DNA of 64,000 bases from JAZNGX01 sp045576675 (lineage in GTDB: Bacteria > Bacillota > Clostridia > Monoglobales > Firm-18): contig JAZNGX010000002.1 of the NCBI GenBank assembly GCA_045576675.1, positions 1-64,000 of the forward strand, read 5' to 3'. This document shows, piece after piece, positions 56,502 through 64,000 of this stretch. Every line of letters begins with the position of its first letter. The first letter of the stretch is position 1. The notes under the pieces were generated by a model. It was not told where the DNA came from, made no database searches, and saw only the letters and a list, made by a program, of their open reading frames with translations. The position numbers were made by a program, and so were the translations under genes.

Positions 56502-57521
56502 TTATCTCTGTACTCGTCCTGTGCCGTCGCCGCCCATTAGAGCTTTAACTTCACTAACTGTAACTTCATTTAAATCACCCTCGATTGAGTGCTTTAAGCA
56601 AGAAGCGGCAACAGCAAATTCAATAATATCCTGATCGCTGTAGCCTTCTGAAATAGCATAAATCAAACCGCCGCCAAATGAATCGCCACCGCCAACACGG
56701 TCAACAATCTGCATTGTGTATGATTTTGAGAAATAGTACTGACCATTTCTGTAAAGCATTGCTGCCCAGTTATTAACTGATGCTGATATACTTGAACGAA
56801 GTGTGATTGCAACAGTTGGAATATCAAATGTTTCTGAAAGCTTTTTAGCAACATCCTTGTATCCCTCGTGTGAAAGCTCACCTGATGTAACGTCTGTGTT
56901 TGCAGCTTTGATGCCAAAGACCTTTTCGGCATCCTCTTCGTTTGCAATAAGAACATCAACATACTTCATAAGCTCGCCCATAACCTTGCCTGCTTTTTCT
57001 GTTGTCCATAGCTTTTTGCGGAAGTTTAAGTCACAGCTTACTGTAACGCCTGCTTCTTTTGCAGCCTTACAAGCATCAAGTGTGATAGCAGCACATTCAT
57101 CGCTAAGAGCGGGAGTGATACCTGTGAAATGGAACCAGCAAGCTCCGTCAAAAATTTTCTTCCAGTCAAAATCAGCTTTTTCCGCTGTTGAAATTGAAGA
57201 ATATTTTCTGTCATATGTAACCTTTGAAGGTCTTTGTGATGCACCCTTTTCGCAGTAGTATGTACCGATTCTTTCGCCACCAAAAGCTACGTTTGATACA
57301 TCAACGCCGTGAGCCTTAAGTGTTCTTAAAGCTGCCTCTGAAATGTCGTTATCGGGAAGCTTTGTTACGAAAGCTGCATCCTTGCCATAGTTTGCAAGTG
57401 AAACAGCAACATTTGCTTCGCCACCGCCGTAAGTAATTTCAAACATATTTGTCTGAACAATTCTTTTGAAGTCTACAGGACTGATTCTTGCCATAATTTC
57501 GCCGAATGTTACAAATTTCAT
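56502..57521 (-). CDS. kdgK: PfkB-family sugar kinase, 2-keto-3-deoxygluconate kinase-like
   Basis: This 339-residue ribokinase-fold enzyme has an N-terminal GGGEANVAVSLANYG substrate block and the C-terminal catalytic motif DRVGGGDSFGGG with the base Asp. Its IMARISP N-terminus and length fit 2-dehydro-3-deoxygluconokinase, which phosphorylates KDG from uronate and pectin breakdown; other sugar acids are possible. That substrate would fit the GH28-like gene far upstream. Its GGAGG ribosome site is embedded in the end of DUF1294, so the two are co-transcribed. Confidence 0.82.
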   Translation of the reverse strand: MKFVTFGEIMARISPVDFKRIVQTNMFEITYGGGEANVAVSLANYGKDAAFVTKLPDNDISEAALRTLKAHGVDVSNVAFGGERIGTYYCEKGASQRPSKVTYDRKYSSISTAEKADFDWKKIFDGACWFHFTGITPALSDECAAITLDACKAAKEAGVTVSCDLNFRKKLWTTEKAGKVMGELMKYVDVLIANEEDAEKVFGIKAANTDVTSGELSHEGYKDVAKKLSETFDIPTVAITLRSSISASVNNWAAMLYRNGQYYFSKSYTMQIVDRVGGGDSFGGGLIYAISEGYSDQDIIEFAVAASCLKHSIEGDLNEVTVSEVKALMGGDGTGRVQR

Positions 57522-57526
57522 TGTTT

Positions 57527-57790
57527 TTACCTCCTGTTAATAAGATACAAAATAACTGCAAAGTTAAACACAACTGCAATAGGAATAAGTATTGCAAATT
57601 TATTGTGCTTTGTTTTGTGGTGAAAAACACGCATTCCTGTAAGAGCACCAACTCCGCCCATTAAAAAAGCAGAAAGAATAAGTGTTTTTTCACTGATTCG
57701 CCAACGGCCTTTTATGGCACGCCATTTATCTATGCCATACATTGCAAAAGTTATTAAGTTCCATATTATTAAAATAATAATTGTTTTCAT
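57527..57790 (-). CDS. DUF1294 membrane protein
   Basis: This 87-residue protein has two to three hydrophobic segments and the DUF1294 core MYGIDKWRAIKGRWRISE, LMGGVGALTGMRVFHHKTKH and KF. Function is unknown. It lies 5 bp before kdgK and 50 bp after the DUF2344 gene. No ribosome site is visible before its ATG. A promoter with its -10 box one base from the start codon lies upstream, which would give a leaderless or later-starting transcript. Confidence 0.85.
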   Translation of the reverse strand: MKTIIILIIWNLITFAMYGIDKWRAIKGRWRISEKTLILSAFLMGGVGALTGMRVFHHKTKHNKFAILIPIAVVFNFAVILYLINRR

Positions 57791-57791
57791 A

Positions 57792-57819
57792 ATTATATCA
57801 CATCTGTTTTTATATTCAA
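57792..57819 (-). promoter_or_regulatory. Possible promoter of DUF1294-kdgK
   Basis: On the minus strand TTGAAT (57819-57814) and TATAAT (57797-57792) are 16 bp apart. The -10 box ends one base before the ATG, so either the mRNA starts within the coding frame or the match is accidental. Confidence 0.4.
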
Positions 57820-57839
57820 TATCAAAGTAACATTTGCAA

Positions 57840-58493
57840 TCAAATTGATAATATTTGCATAAAATACTTTGTTCTGCTTGGTTTTACTGCCAAAGGTGAA
57901 AGGTTTTCACATACTGAGGTAATACCTTGTATTACAAGAACAGGCTTGATGTTAAACGTATTTCCTGCAGATAAAATCATTTTTAACTTAACAACGTTGC
58001 CGTTGATTTCTATAATTTTGTAATCAAATATATGTTCTTTTATATTTACCTGTTTTATTTGTTTTTTGCTTTTTTTATCCACCATAATTTCAGGCATTTC
58101 AAGTGCTTTTAAAAGCTCTGCTTCATCAATTGGATTTTCATTTATAATTTCAATAATGTACTCGGCTTTTTCTATTTCCGGCATTTTTGTGTCCGTGATT
58201 TCAGCACTTACAACCTCAAGAGAATCTGGTGCTGTGTGGCTGTTGAAATCGCTTATGAATTTTGCAATGTCAGGTTCTTCGGTAATGCCGATATCCACCA
58301 TTTCGCAATCGCTTGTAACACCAACACCTGTTGGCAGAATAAATGTCATCACAGGGTGAGGGTTAAAGCCTTCTGAATATTTAAGAGGGAAATCAATACG
58401 ACGTAATACTCTAGAAAAGGTACGCAATATATCCAGATGCCCTACGTAACGTAAGCCTTCACATTTTTTGAATACAACTCTTAACTTACTCAA
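57840..58493 (-). CDS. TIGR03936 / DUF2344 family protein
   Basis: The protein has 217 residues from the TTG at 58493, which has GGAGGAGGT seven bases upstream. The start LSKLRVVFKKCEGLRYVGHLD and FPLKYSEGFNPHP are signatures of the radical-SAM-linked DUF2344 family. The stop of the radical SAM partner overlaps this start by 8 bp. The two are regularly adjacent, and fused in some organisms. A tRNA or rRNA role has been suspected, but function is unassigned. Confidence 0.87.
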   Translation of the reverse strand: MSKLRVVFKKCEGLRYVGHLDILRTFSRVLRRIDFPLKYSEGFNPHPVMTFILPTGVGVTSDCEMVDIGITEEPDIAKFISDFNSHTAPDSLEVVSAEITDTKMPEIEKAEYIIEIINENPIDEAELLKALEMPEIMVDKKSKKQIKQVNIKEHIFDYKIIEINGNVVKLKMILSAGNTFNIKPVLVIQGITSVCENLSPLAVKPSRTKYFMQILSI

Positions 58494-60309
58494 AGCAAAT
58501 ACCTCCTCCGAAAGAATTAGCACCACAGCCTGAACAATGCTCGCCACAACGTGCAGTTGTTTCGGCTTTTTTTGCTTTTTCGCTTTCACGTTTCAAAAAG
58601 CTTTGGGTAACTCCTGCGTTTATATGAGACCACGGCAAAACCTCGTCATAGTCACGTCTTCTTGTTACATAGAAATCAGGGTTAATATCACAGGCTTTAA
58701 ATACGTTCATCCAACGCTCAAAGTCAAAAAACTCGCTCCAACCGTCAAATTTGCAGCCTGCCTTGTGTGCTTCAATTAAAACCTTGTTAAGCCTTCTGTC
58801 ACCGCGTGCAAAAACTGCTTCCATATAGCTTAAATCTGCATCGTGCCAGTTGTACTTTACATAACGTTGTTTAATAGAAGTCTGCAAAATACGTTGCTTT
58901 CTTTCAAGCTCAGCAATAGAATCCATAGGCTCCCACTGAAATGGAGTGTGAGGCTTTGGAACAAAGCAGGATGTACTTACTGTAACTGTAAGTCCCCTTG
59001 CACGGCTTTCTTTCGGCACTTTGAAATATTGGTCGCCAACAAGTGTTGCAAGATTTGCAATGCCCATTACATCCTCGTCGGTTTCAGTAGGCAAGCCCAT
59101 CATAAAGTATAGCTTAACACTGTTGTAACCACCGCTGAAGGCTGTGTAGGTTGAGTTTGAAATATCATCCTCAGTAATGTTTTTATTTATAACATCACGC
59201 AATCGCTGAGTACCTGCCTCGGGTGCAAATGTTAACCCTGCTTTTCGTATTCTTTCCATCAGTGCAAGAGAAAAGTTGTCAATTCTAAGAGATGGAACAG
59301 ATAAATTAACGTGCTTTGGTGCAGTCATTTCGATAAGACCGTCTGTAAGCTCTTTTAGTCCTGTGTAGTCCGAAGTCGAAAGTGAGGTTAATGACATTTC
59401 CTCGTAACCGGTGTTTTTAATAAGCTTCTCGGCGTGTTCCATAAGCTTTTGCGGACTTTTTTGTCTTACGGGTCGGTATATCATACCTGCCTGACAGAAG
59501 CGGCAACCACGTGTACAGCCACGGAAAACCTCCAGCATAATTCTGTCGTGAACTATATCAATATTCGGAACAATAAAGTTGTCAGGATAATAAACGTTAT
59601 CCATATCCTTTATTATTCTTTTGGTGATTTCTTTTTTTGCATTTTCGTTATTGGGTGTAATTGATTTAACAGTGTTGTCATCATTGTACTCAACATCGTA
59701 AAACATTGGCACATATATGCCGTCAAGACAAGCGATTTGTTCAAAGAATTTAATTCTCTTTTCACCTGATTTTTTCCAGTTGGCATATATGTCAATAACC
59801 TCGTTCATAATTTCTTCGCCTTCACCCATCATAAAGAAATCAACGATTTCAGCAAGAGGCTCAGGATTGTATGCACAAGGTCCGCCTGCACAAACAATGG
59901 GGTCATCCTCGCCACGCTGTGCAGTTGTAAGAGGAACACCGCCCAAATCAAGCATATTTACTATGTTTGTAAAGCTCATTTCGTACTGCAGTGTAAATCC
60001 TATAATATCAAATTTATTAAGCGGAGTTTTTGTTTCAAGTGAAAACAGAGGAAGATGATTGTCACGCATTAACTGCTCCATATCCTTCCACGGAGCAAAA
60101 AAGCGTTCGCAGTATGCATCGTCACGGTTGTTGATTACCCCATACAGTATTTTCATACCGAGATGGCTCATACCAACCTCATAAGTGTCGGGAAAACAAA
60201 AGCCGAAACGCACATCAACCTCATCGGGATTTTTGCTGACCATACCCCATTCGTTACCGGTGTAACGGGCAGGGCGTTCAACTTTATCTAAAAGTATATC
60301 TAAATTCAT
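58486..60309 (-). CDS. TIGR03960-type radical SAM protein
   Basis: The protein has 607 residues from the ATG at 60309, with AAGGA about 8 bp before it; an upstream in-frame start lacks a site. The first about 200 residues look like the B12-binding-like region (RPARYTGNEWGM, SHLGMKILY, CAGGPCAYNPEP). The radical SAM motif is CTRGCRFCQAGM. The C-terminus is Cys-rich (CGEHCSGCGANSFGG). Function is unknown. It forms an operon with DUF2344. The usual rng and rplU neighbours are not present here. Confidence 0.9.
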   Translation of the reverse strand: MNLDILLDKVERPARYTGNEWGMVSKNPDEVDVRFGFCFPDTYEVGMSHLGMKILYGVINNRDDAYCERFFAPWKDMEQLMRDNHLPLFSLETKTPLNKFDIIGFTLQYEMSFTNIVNMLDLGGVPLTTAQRGEDDPIVCAGGPCAYNPEPLAEIVDFFMMGEGEEIMNEVIDIYANWKKSGEKRIKFFEQIACLDGIYVPMFYDVEYNDDNTVKSITPNNENAKKEITKRIIKDMDNVYYPDNFIVPNIDIVHDRIMLEVFRGCTRGCRFCQAGMIYRPVRQKSPQKLMEHAEKLIKNTGYEEMSLTSLSTSDYTGLKELTDGLIEMTAPKHVNLSVPSLRIDNFSLALMERIRKAGLTFAPEAGTQRLRDVINKNITEDDISNSTYTAFSGGYNSVKLYFMMGLPTETDEDVMGIANLATLVGDQYFKVPKESRARGLTVTVSTSCFVPKPHTPFQWEPMDSIAELERKQRILQTSIKQRYVKYNWHDADLSYMEAVFARGDRRLNKVLIEAHKAGCKFDGWSEFFDFERWMNVFKACDINPDFYVTRRRDYDEVLPWSHINAGVTQSFLKRESEKAKKAETTARCGEHCSGCGANSFGGGICFE

Positions 60310-60408
60310 ATGCTCATTCCTTTCCAATATAATTATACTACATATTTTAAGAATTGGCAACATATTTTGTGGACTTGCTTAATATAAATGTAATGGAAGG
60401 GGATGCAT

Positions 60409-60717
60409 ATGAGAACAAGAAACAGGCATAAACAGCCGTTAAAAAAGAAAGACTTTAAATCGGTGATACTGAATCAAAGCATTTTTTGCATAATACTTAT
60501 TATATCTGTTATATGCATAAATTCAACAAATGCAAATAAAACCAATGTATTTATTCAAAATGTCAAGTACAGCTTAAACACTTCAATTGATTACAAAATG
60601 ACTGTGCAAAATATCAAAAATATGCTTAACAGGATTTTTAACGAAAGGGAAAATAATGATGATAATGAAGAAACTGAACAACCCGTTACGCCCGTTGACA
60701 CCGGGGAAACACCTTGA
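60409..60717 (+). CDS. Short SpoIVFA-like membrane protein without peptidase domain
   Basis: The protein has 102 residues from the ATG at 60409, with GGAAGGGG before it; the ATG at 60403 is too close to that site. A basic cytoplasmic head (RTRNRHKQPLKKKDF) is followed by one transmembrane segment (about 20-42). A short outside part contains FIQNVKYSLNTSIDYKMTVQNIK and an acidic Pro/Thr-rich tail. The order NQSIFCIILIIS, then VKYSL and NIK, resembles the N-terminus of clostridial SpoIVFA-type or M23 membrane proteins, but the LytM/M23 domain is absent. It overlaps the M50 protease gene by 62 bp, supporting a functional pair. This assignment is tentative. Confidence 0.6.
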   Translation: MRTRNRHKQPLKKKDFKSVILNQSIFCIILIISVICINSTNANKTNVFIQNVKYSLNTSIDYKMTVQNIKNMLNRIFNERENNDDNEETEQPVTPVDTGETP

Positions 60718-61552
60718 AATTCATATCTCAACAGTCGTTTTGTTTTGCATTGCACTTGTGCTTGATTTTGCAATTGACCTTGCAGTTACATATATGATTG
60801 TCCTTTTACACGAGCTTGCTCATTTTTGTGTAGCAAAAAAGCTTGGTGTTCCGGGGGATAAGCTTGTTATAATGCCGTTTGGTGTTACAATGAGAATAAA
60901 AACAACAGCAATCGGCTCGCCTGAGGATGAAATCAAAATTGCTGTTGCAGGGCCTATGAGTAACGTTGTTATGGCTTTTTGTGCAATTGCTTTGCACAGT
61001 GCAGACTTGCTTGATACATATTGGGCAAATTATCTTACGGCTCTTAACTGCGGAATTGCATTGATGAACATTGTTCCGGCACTGCCACTTGATGGCGGGC
61101 GTATGCTTAAAGCGTATCTCACACTAAGGCAGGGGTATATTAAGGCATATAATCTCACTATGTTTATTACAAGAATCACTGCAGTGGCTCTGATTATTCT
61201 CGGAATTGTATTAGTTTTTATCACTCGTTTTAATTTTTCTTTTATTATGATAGGGGCATTTCTTGTTGCCAATACCGTAAGCGAACAGCGTGGTAAAAGT
61301 CTTATCCTTATGCGTGAAATATTGTACAGCCGTCAGAAGCTTGAGGAAATCGGTGCAGAAAACAGCGGAGTTATAACTATGATGGCTGATGCACCTGCAC
61401 GCAAGGCACTTAAAATTCTTGCTTACAATAAATATTACACAGTAAATATTGTTGACAATAATATGGAAATTATTGGTACGGTAACAGAAACAAGGCTTAT
61501 ACAAAGGCTTATAGATAAAGGGATAAAAATTACTGCAAGAGAGTTGTTGTGA
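60656..61552 (+). CDS. SpoIVFB-like M50 intramembrane metalloprotease with CBS domain
   Basis: This 298-residue multi-pass membrane protein has the zinc motif HELAH (52-56) and the third ligand in ALPLDGGRM (D146), as in site-2 proteases. A C-terminal single CBS domain (about 240-298) matches SpoIVFB, which cleaves pro-SigK during sporulation. The GAAAGGGA site at 60643-60650 precedes the ATG. The upstream overlapping gene may encode its regulator. The identity as SpoIVFB itself is likely but not proven; pro-SigK is outside the window. Confidence 0.87.
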   Translation: MMIMKKLNNPLRPLTPGKHLEIHISTVVLFCIALVLDFAIDLAVTYMIVLLHELAHFCVAKKLGVPGDKLVIMPFGVTMRIKTTAIGSPEDEIKIAVAGPMSNVVMAFCAIALHSADLLDTYWANYLTALNCGIALMNIVPALPLDGGRMLKAYLTLRQGYIKAYNLTMFITRITAVALIILGIVLVFITRFNFSFIMIGAFLVANTVSEQRGKSLILMREILYSRQKLEEIGAENSGVITMMADAPARKALKILAYNKYYTVNIVDNNMEIIGTVTETRLIQRLIDKGIKITARELL

Positions 61553-61581
61553 TTGACTTTGCCTTTGGTTTGTGGTAATAT
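61553..61581 (+). promoter_or_regulatory. Promoter of the serine hydrolase gene
   Basis: TTGACT (61553-61558, just after the M50 stop) and TAATAT (61576-61581) are separated by 17 bp. AAAGGAG follows at 61587-61593. Confidence 0.65.
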
Positions 61582-61601
61582 AAGGCAAAGGAGTGTTTAA
61601 A

Positions 61602-62729
61602 ATGAAACTTGATGCTTTAATTCCATTGCTTGACGGTATGGTAGATGGGAAAAAGCTTGCCGGCTCAAGCTGTGTGGTATATTATAAGAATGAAAAGGTG
61701 TTTGAACACAGTACGGGGTATGCAGACTGGGAAAATAAAATCCCCATGAATGGGGACGAACAATATTTTATTTATTCAATGACAAAGCCTGTTACGTGTA
61801 CTGCTGCAATGCAGCTTTATGAAAAGGGCAAGTTTTTGCTGTCTGACCCTGTTTATGATTACATACCTGAATTCAAGGATATGACAGTTAAAACACCAAA
61901 CGGCATCGAAAAATGCGATGTGCCTATTACCATTGAGGATTTGTTCACTATGTCTTCAGGTCTTAATTACGATTTAAACTCTGATGCTATAAAACAAGCA
62001 CAAAAGGACACAGGCGGAAAGCTTACATCAGTTGAACTTGCACGTGCGATAGCAACTCAGCCACTAGATTTTGTTCCCAAAACACGCTGGCAATACTCTT
62101 TGAGCCACGATGTTATAGCGGCTATCGTTGAAGTTATAACTGGTGAACGTTTTGGCGAATATATGAGAAAAAATATTTTTGAGCCTGTTGGAATGAAACG
62201 TACTGGCTTTGATGAAACTAAGTTTGATATGAATTCATTTGCAAAGCAGTATGCCTATAATGCAGAAACAGACAGCCTTGAGCCACGTAAATTAAGAACT
62301 GCATATAAGCTTGGAAGTGAACACGATTGTGGTGGAGCTGGCCTTATAAGCTGTGTTGAAGACTATGGCTTGTTTGTGAAAGCTATGGCTAATAATGGTA
62401 TATGCGATAACGGAGAACGAATTATTTCACGCAATACCATAGATTTAATGAGAACTAATTTTCTTGATGAAAACAGGCTTAAGGATTTCGGGGATTTTTA
62501 TTCGAAATATGGATATGGGTACGGACTTGGAGTTCGTACAATGATTGACCGCGTAAAGGGCGGTGCTAACGGCAGTCTTGGTGAATTTGGCTGGGACGGT
62601 GCCGCAGGCTCTTACGGACTTATGGATCCCGATGCAGGTGTTGCAATTGCGTATACTCAGCACGTGCTTGGGGCTATACCTGTTGATATGCACAGAAGAA
62701 TGAAAAGCATCATATATTCAAATATATAA
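61602..62729 (+). CDS. Serine hydrolase, class C beta-lactamase / penicillin-binding family
   Basis: The protein has 375 residues from the ATG at 61602, with AAAGGAG 8 bp before it; the in-frame GTG at 61593 overlaps that site. The SxxK motif is SMTK at 59-62, and the YxN-like motif is YSL in WQYSLSHDV. A HDCGGAG segment takes the position of the third motif. No signal peptide is seen, so it is probably a cytoplasmic esterase or peptidase rather than a true beta-lactamase. Its stop abuts the ttcA stop with no gap. Confidence 0.88.
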   Translation: MKLDALIPLLDGMVDGKKLAGSSCVVYYKNEKVFEHSTGYADWENKIPMNGDEQYFIYSMTKPVTCTAAMQLYEKGKFLLSDPVYDYIPEFKDMTVKTPNGIEKCDVPITIEDLFTMSSGLNYDLNSDAIKQAQKDTGGKLTSVELARAIATQPLDFVPKTRWQYSLSHDVIAAIVEVITGERFGEYMRKNIFEPVGMKRTGFDETKFDMNSFAKQYAYNAETDSLEPRKLRTAYKLGSEHDCGGAGLISCVEDYGLFVKAMANNGICDNGERIISRNTIDLMRTNFLDENRLKDFGDFYSKYGYGYGLGVRTMIDRVKGGANGSLGEFGWDGAAGSYGLMDPDAGVAIAYTQHVLGAIPVDMHRRMKSIIYSNI

Positions 62730-63431
62730 TTATTTTATAAGCAAACCCTCTCGTACAGCGCGGAAAATCCGCTTGCGTACGTCAGGGTTTTCTTTTTCCA
62801 GATTATTAAGTAAATCTTTAACATATTGGCGTTTGGTAAAACCGTCGGCAGGACAGGGATTGTGTATAATAGGAAGATTTTCCCTTTTTGCAAATGCAGT
62901 AATATCCTTTTCTTCAATATATATCATTGGTCTTATTACAGTAACACCAACTCTGTCAAGAAAACATTTTGCATCAAAGCAGCTTAGGCGTGCTTCGAAA
63001 ATCAAAGACATATAAAAGGTTTCTATGCAGTCGTCAAAATGATGCCCAAGTGCAACCTTGTTGCAACCACACTGAACTGCAAGCTCGTTTAATGCACCAC
63101 GACGCATTTTCGCACAAAGCGAGCAGGGGTTGCTTTCTTTTCTTATGTCAAAAACAACCTCGGCTATATCAGTCTTTTTAATTATACACTCAACGTTTAT
63201 ATCACGGCAAAACTGCTCAAAAGGAGAAGTATCTGTTCCATTAAAGCCCAAATCAAGCATAAGTGCCTTTATTTCAAATTTCTGAGGCAGATAAACACGC
63301 ATTGCGGCAAGCACGCGTAACAGTGCCATACTGTCTTTTCCGCCTGAAACGCCAACGGCTATAACATCACCGTCTTCTATCATATTAAAATCTGTTAATG
63401 CGCGTCTGACCGCACTTTGCATTTTTCTCAA
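62730..63431 (-). CDS. ttcA: TtcA-family tRNA 2-thiocytidine synthase
   Basis: The protein has 233 residues from the TTG at 63431, with GAGGGA 5 bp upstream; the ATG at 63422 is an alternative. The PP-loop is VGVSGGKDSM (26-35). NPCSLCAKMRR supplies the CxxC pair, and ALGHHFDDCIETF matches TtcA-type enzymes. It activates and thiolates a cytidine of tRNA using an iron-sulfur cluster. Clostridial relatives vary in specificity, so the exact base is uncertain. Confidence 0.88.
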   Translation of the reverse strand: MRKMQSAVRRALTDFNMIEDGDVIAVGVSGGKDSMALLRVLAAMRVYLPQKFEIKALMLDLGFNGTDTSPFEQFCRDINVECIIKKTDIAEVVFDIRKESNPCSLCAKMRRGALNELAVQCGCNKVALGHHFDDCIETFYMSLIFEARLSCFDAKCFLDRVGVTVIRPMIYIEEKDITAFAKRENLPIIHNPCPADGFTKRQYVKDLLNNLEKENPDVRKRIFRAVREGLLIK

Positions 63432-63498
63432 AATAATCCCTCTTTGATAACAATTTTTTAACAGTATAACATACAAAAAGTAAAAATCGAAATTGAGT

Positions 63499-63538
63499 AA
63501 AACAGAGAAAAACAGAGAAAAAACGAGCAAAACAGAGG
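63499..63538. repeat. A-rich AAACAGAG short repeats
   Basis: Two tandem AAACAGAGAA units and a third AAACAGAGG, with a variant AAACGAGC between them, occupy the gap between ttcA and the rplM promoter. They may act as an A-tract upstream element for rplM or as a protein site. No ORF is present. Confidence 0.5.
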
Positions 63539-63573
63539 TTGAAAAATATAAATTATTTTTTTGAGAAAAATGC

Positions 63574-63602
63574 TTGACAATGGTAAAAAGTTGTGTTAGA
63601 AT
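63574..63602 (+). promoter_or_regulatory. SigA promoter of rplM
   Basis: TTGACA (63574-63579) and TAGAAT (63597-63602) are separated by 17 bp, with a TG extension before the -10 box. Confidence 0.85.
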
Positions 63603-63615
63603 ATGCAAAGATGTC

Positions 63616-63633
63616 AAAAGACGAAAGTCTTTT
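63616..63633 (+). promoter_or_regulatory. Hairpin in the rplM leader (L13-leader-like)
   Basis: AAAAGAC and GTCTTTT form a 7-bp stem closed by a GAAA tetraloop near the predicted 5' end of the rplM mRNA. No T-run follows. Autoregulatory L13 leaders exist in Firmicutes, and this position fits, but I cannot test it against the family model. Confidence 0.45.
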
Positions 63634-63663
63634 AACTTCGGCAGTAATAAGGGAGGTAAAATA

Positions 63664-64000
63664 ATGAGCACATACATGGCAAAAGCTAATGAGCTTGAAA
63701 AACAATGGTATGTAATAGATGCAACAGATAAGCCTTTGGGTAGAGTTGCAACTGTTGCTGCAAGTATTTTAAGAGGTAAACATAAGCCAACATTTACTCC
63801 TCATGCAGATTGCGGAGAATATGTTATCATTATCAATGCAGATAAAGCAGTATTGACAGGTAATAAACTACAGCAGAAAATGTGGTACCACTACACAGGC
63901 TGGGTTGGCGGAATGAAAGCCGTAAAGTACAGTGAATTAATGGCAACCCGTTCAGACAAAGCTATGGAATTAGCTGTTTGGGGTATGCTTCCGCACAACA
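63664..64000 (+). CDS. rplM: 50S ribosomal protein L13, partial
   Basis: The first 112 codons are in the window, starting at ATG after GGGAGG. YVIDATDKPLGRVAT, the RGKHKPTFTPH segment and the VLTGNKLQQKMWYHYTGW block are L13 signatures. L13 is an early-assembling 50S protein. rpsI normally follows but lies outside. Confidence 0.97.
   Translation, partial: MSTYMAKANELEKQWYVIDATDKPLGRVATVAASILRGKHKPTFTPHADCGEYVIIINADKAVLTGNKLQQKMWYHYTGWVGGMKAVKYSELMATRSDKAMELAVWGMLPHN

Noticed and set aside
1..64000. Mobile elements, prophage, defence islands, tRNA or rRNA genes
   Set aside because: No transposase, integrase, terminase, restriction or toxin-antitoxin motifs, and no tRNA-like cloverleaf or rRNA sequence, were recognised.

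Overview
The window is a compact, AT-rich chromosomal segment of a Clostridia-type Firmicute, probably a gut or fibre-associated anaerobe. The evidence is gene content and order: rpmF with DUF177, DUF512-der-plsY-gpsA, cinA-recA-recX-rimO-pgsA, acpP-rnc-smc-ftsY, priA-def-fmt-rsmB-rlmN-stp-prkC-rsgA-rpe-thiN, a short archaeal-type prolyl-tRNA synthetase, many TTG starts with strong GGAGG sites, SigA-type promoters, and a sporulation-type M50 protease. I see no rRNA, tRNA, CRISPR array, insertion sequence or prophage. No stretch longer than about 300 bases lacks a gene.

Region 1 (1-11,826) is the accessory part. A large secreted surface protein runs off the left edge on the minus strand, with a TetR-type regulator just upstream of it. 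Next come an SGNH esterase and an orphan tryptophan-synthase-beta-like gene, a CPA2-type cation:proton antiporter, and a GH3 plus GH28-like glycosidase pair. The glycosidases are divergent from an AraC regulator. The shared intergenic region carries four copies of an ATATTGC repeat, three of them spaced exactly 21 bp apart.

Region 2 (11,926-56,441) is a block of about 45 genes, all on the plus strand. It covers ribosome and tRNA work (rpmF, der, proS, thiI, rimO, rnc, def, fmt, rsmB, rlmN, rsgA), phospholipid and acyl-chain synthesis (plsY, gpsA, pgsA, plsX, acpP) and DNA maintenance (recA, recX, smc, priA, nth). It also covers secretion (ftsY), sulfur and methyl-cycle chemistry (cysteine desulfurase, thiI, luxS), Ser/Thr phosphorylation (stp, prkC) and serine synthesis (serC, serA). 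Many genes overlap by 1-23 bp, so translational coupling is likely. Local novelties are a stalk-domain/parvulin fusion between plsX and acpP, four extra genes between rsmB and rlmN, a radical SAM gene missing its usual C-terminus before smc, and a tandem P-loop ATPase whose first P-loop is lost.

Region 3 (56,445-64,000) is mixed in direction. On the minus strand are kdgK, DUF1294, a DUF2344 protein and its TIGR03960-type radical SAM partner. On the plus strand are a very short SpoIVFA-like membrane protein with a SpoIVFB-like protease, then a serine beta-lactamase-family hydrolase convergent with ttcA. The 5' part of rplM, with a hairpin leader, closes the window.

The best leads for something undescribed are the phased operator array of the glycosidase/AraC locus, the SGNH-TrpB pair, the stalk-parvulin fusion, the minimal SpoIVFA/SpoIVFB pair, the degenerate P-loop ATPase with a SigK-like promoter, and a priA promoter nested inside a terminator. 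I did not find a clear defence or mobile system.
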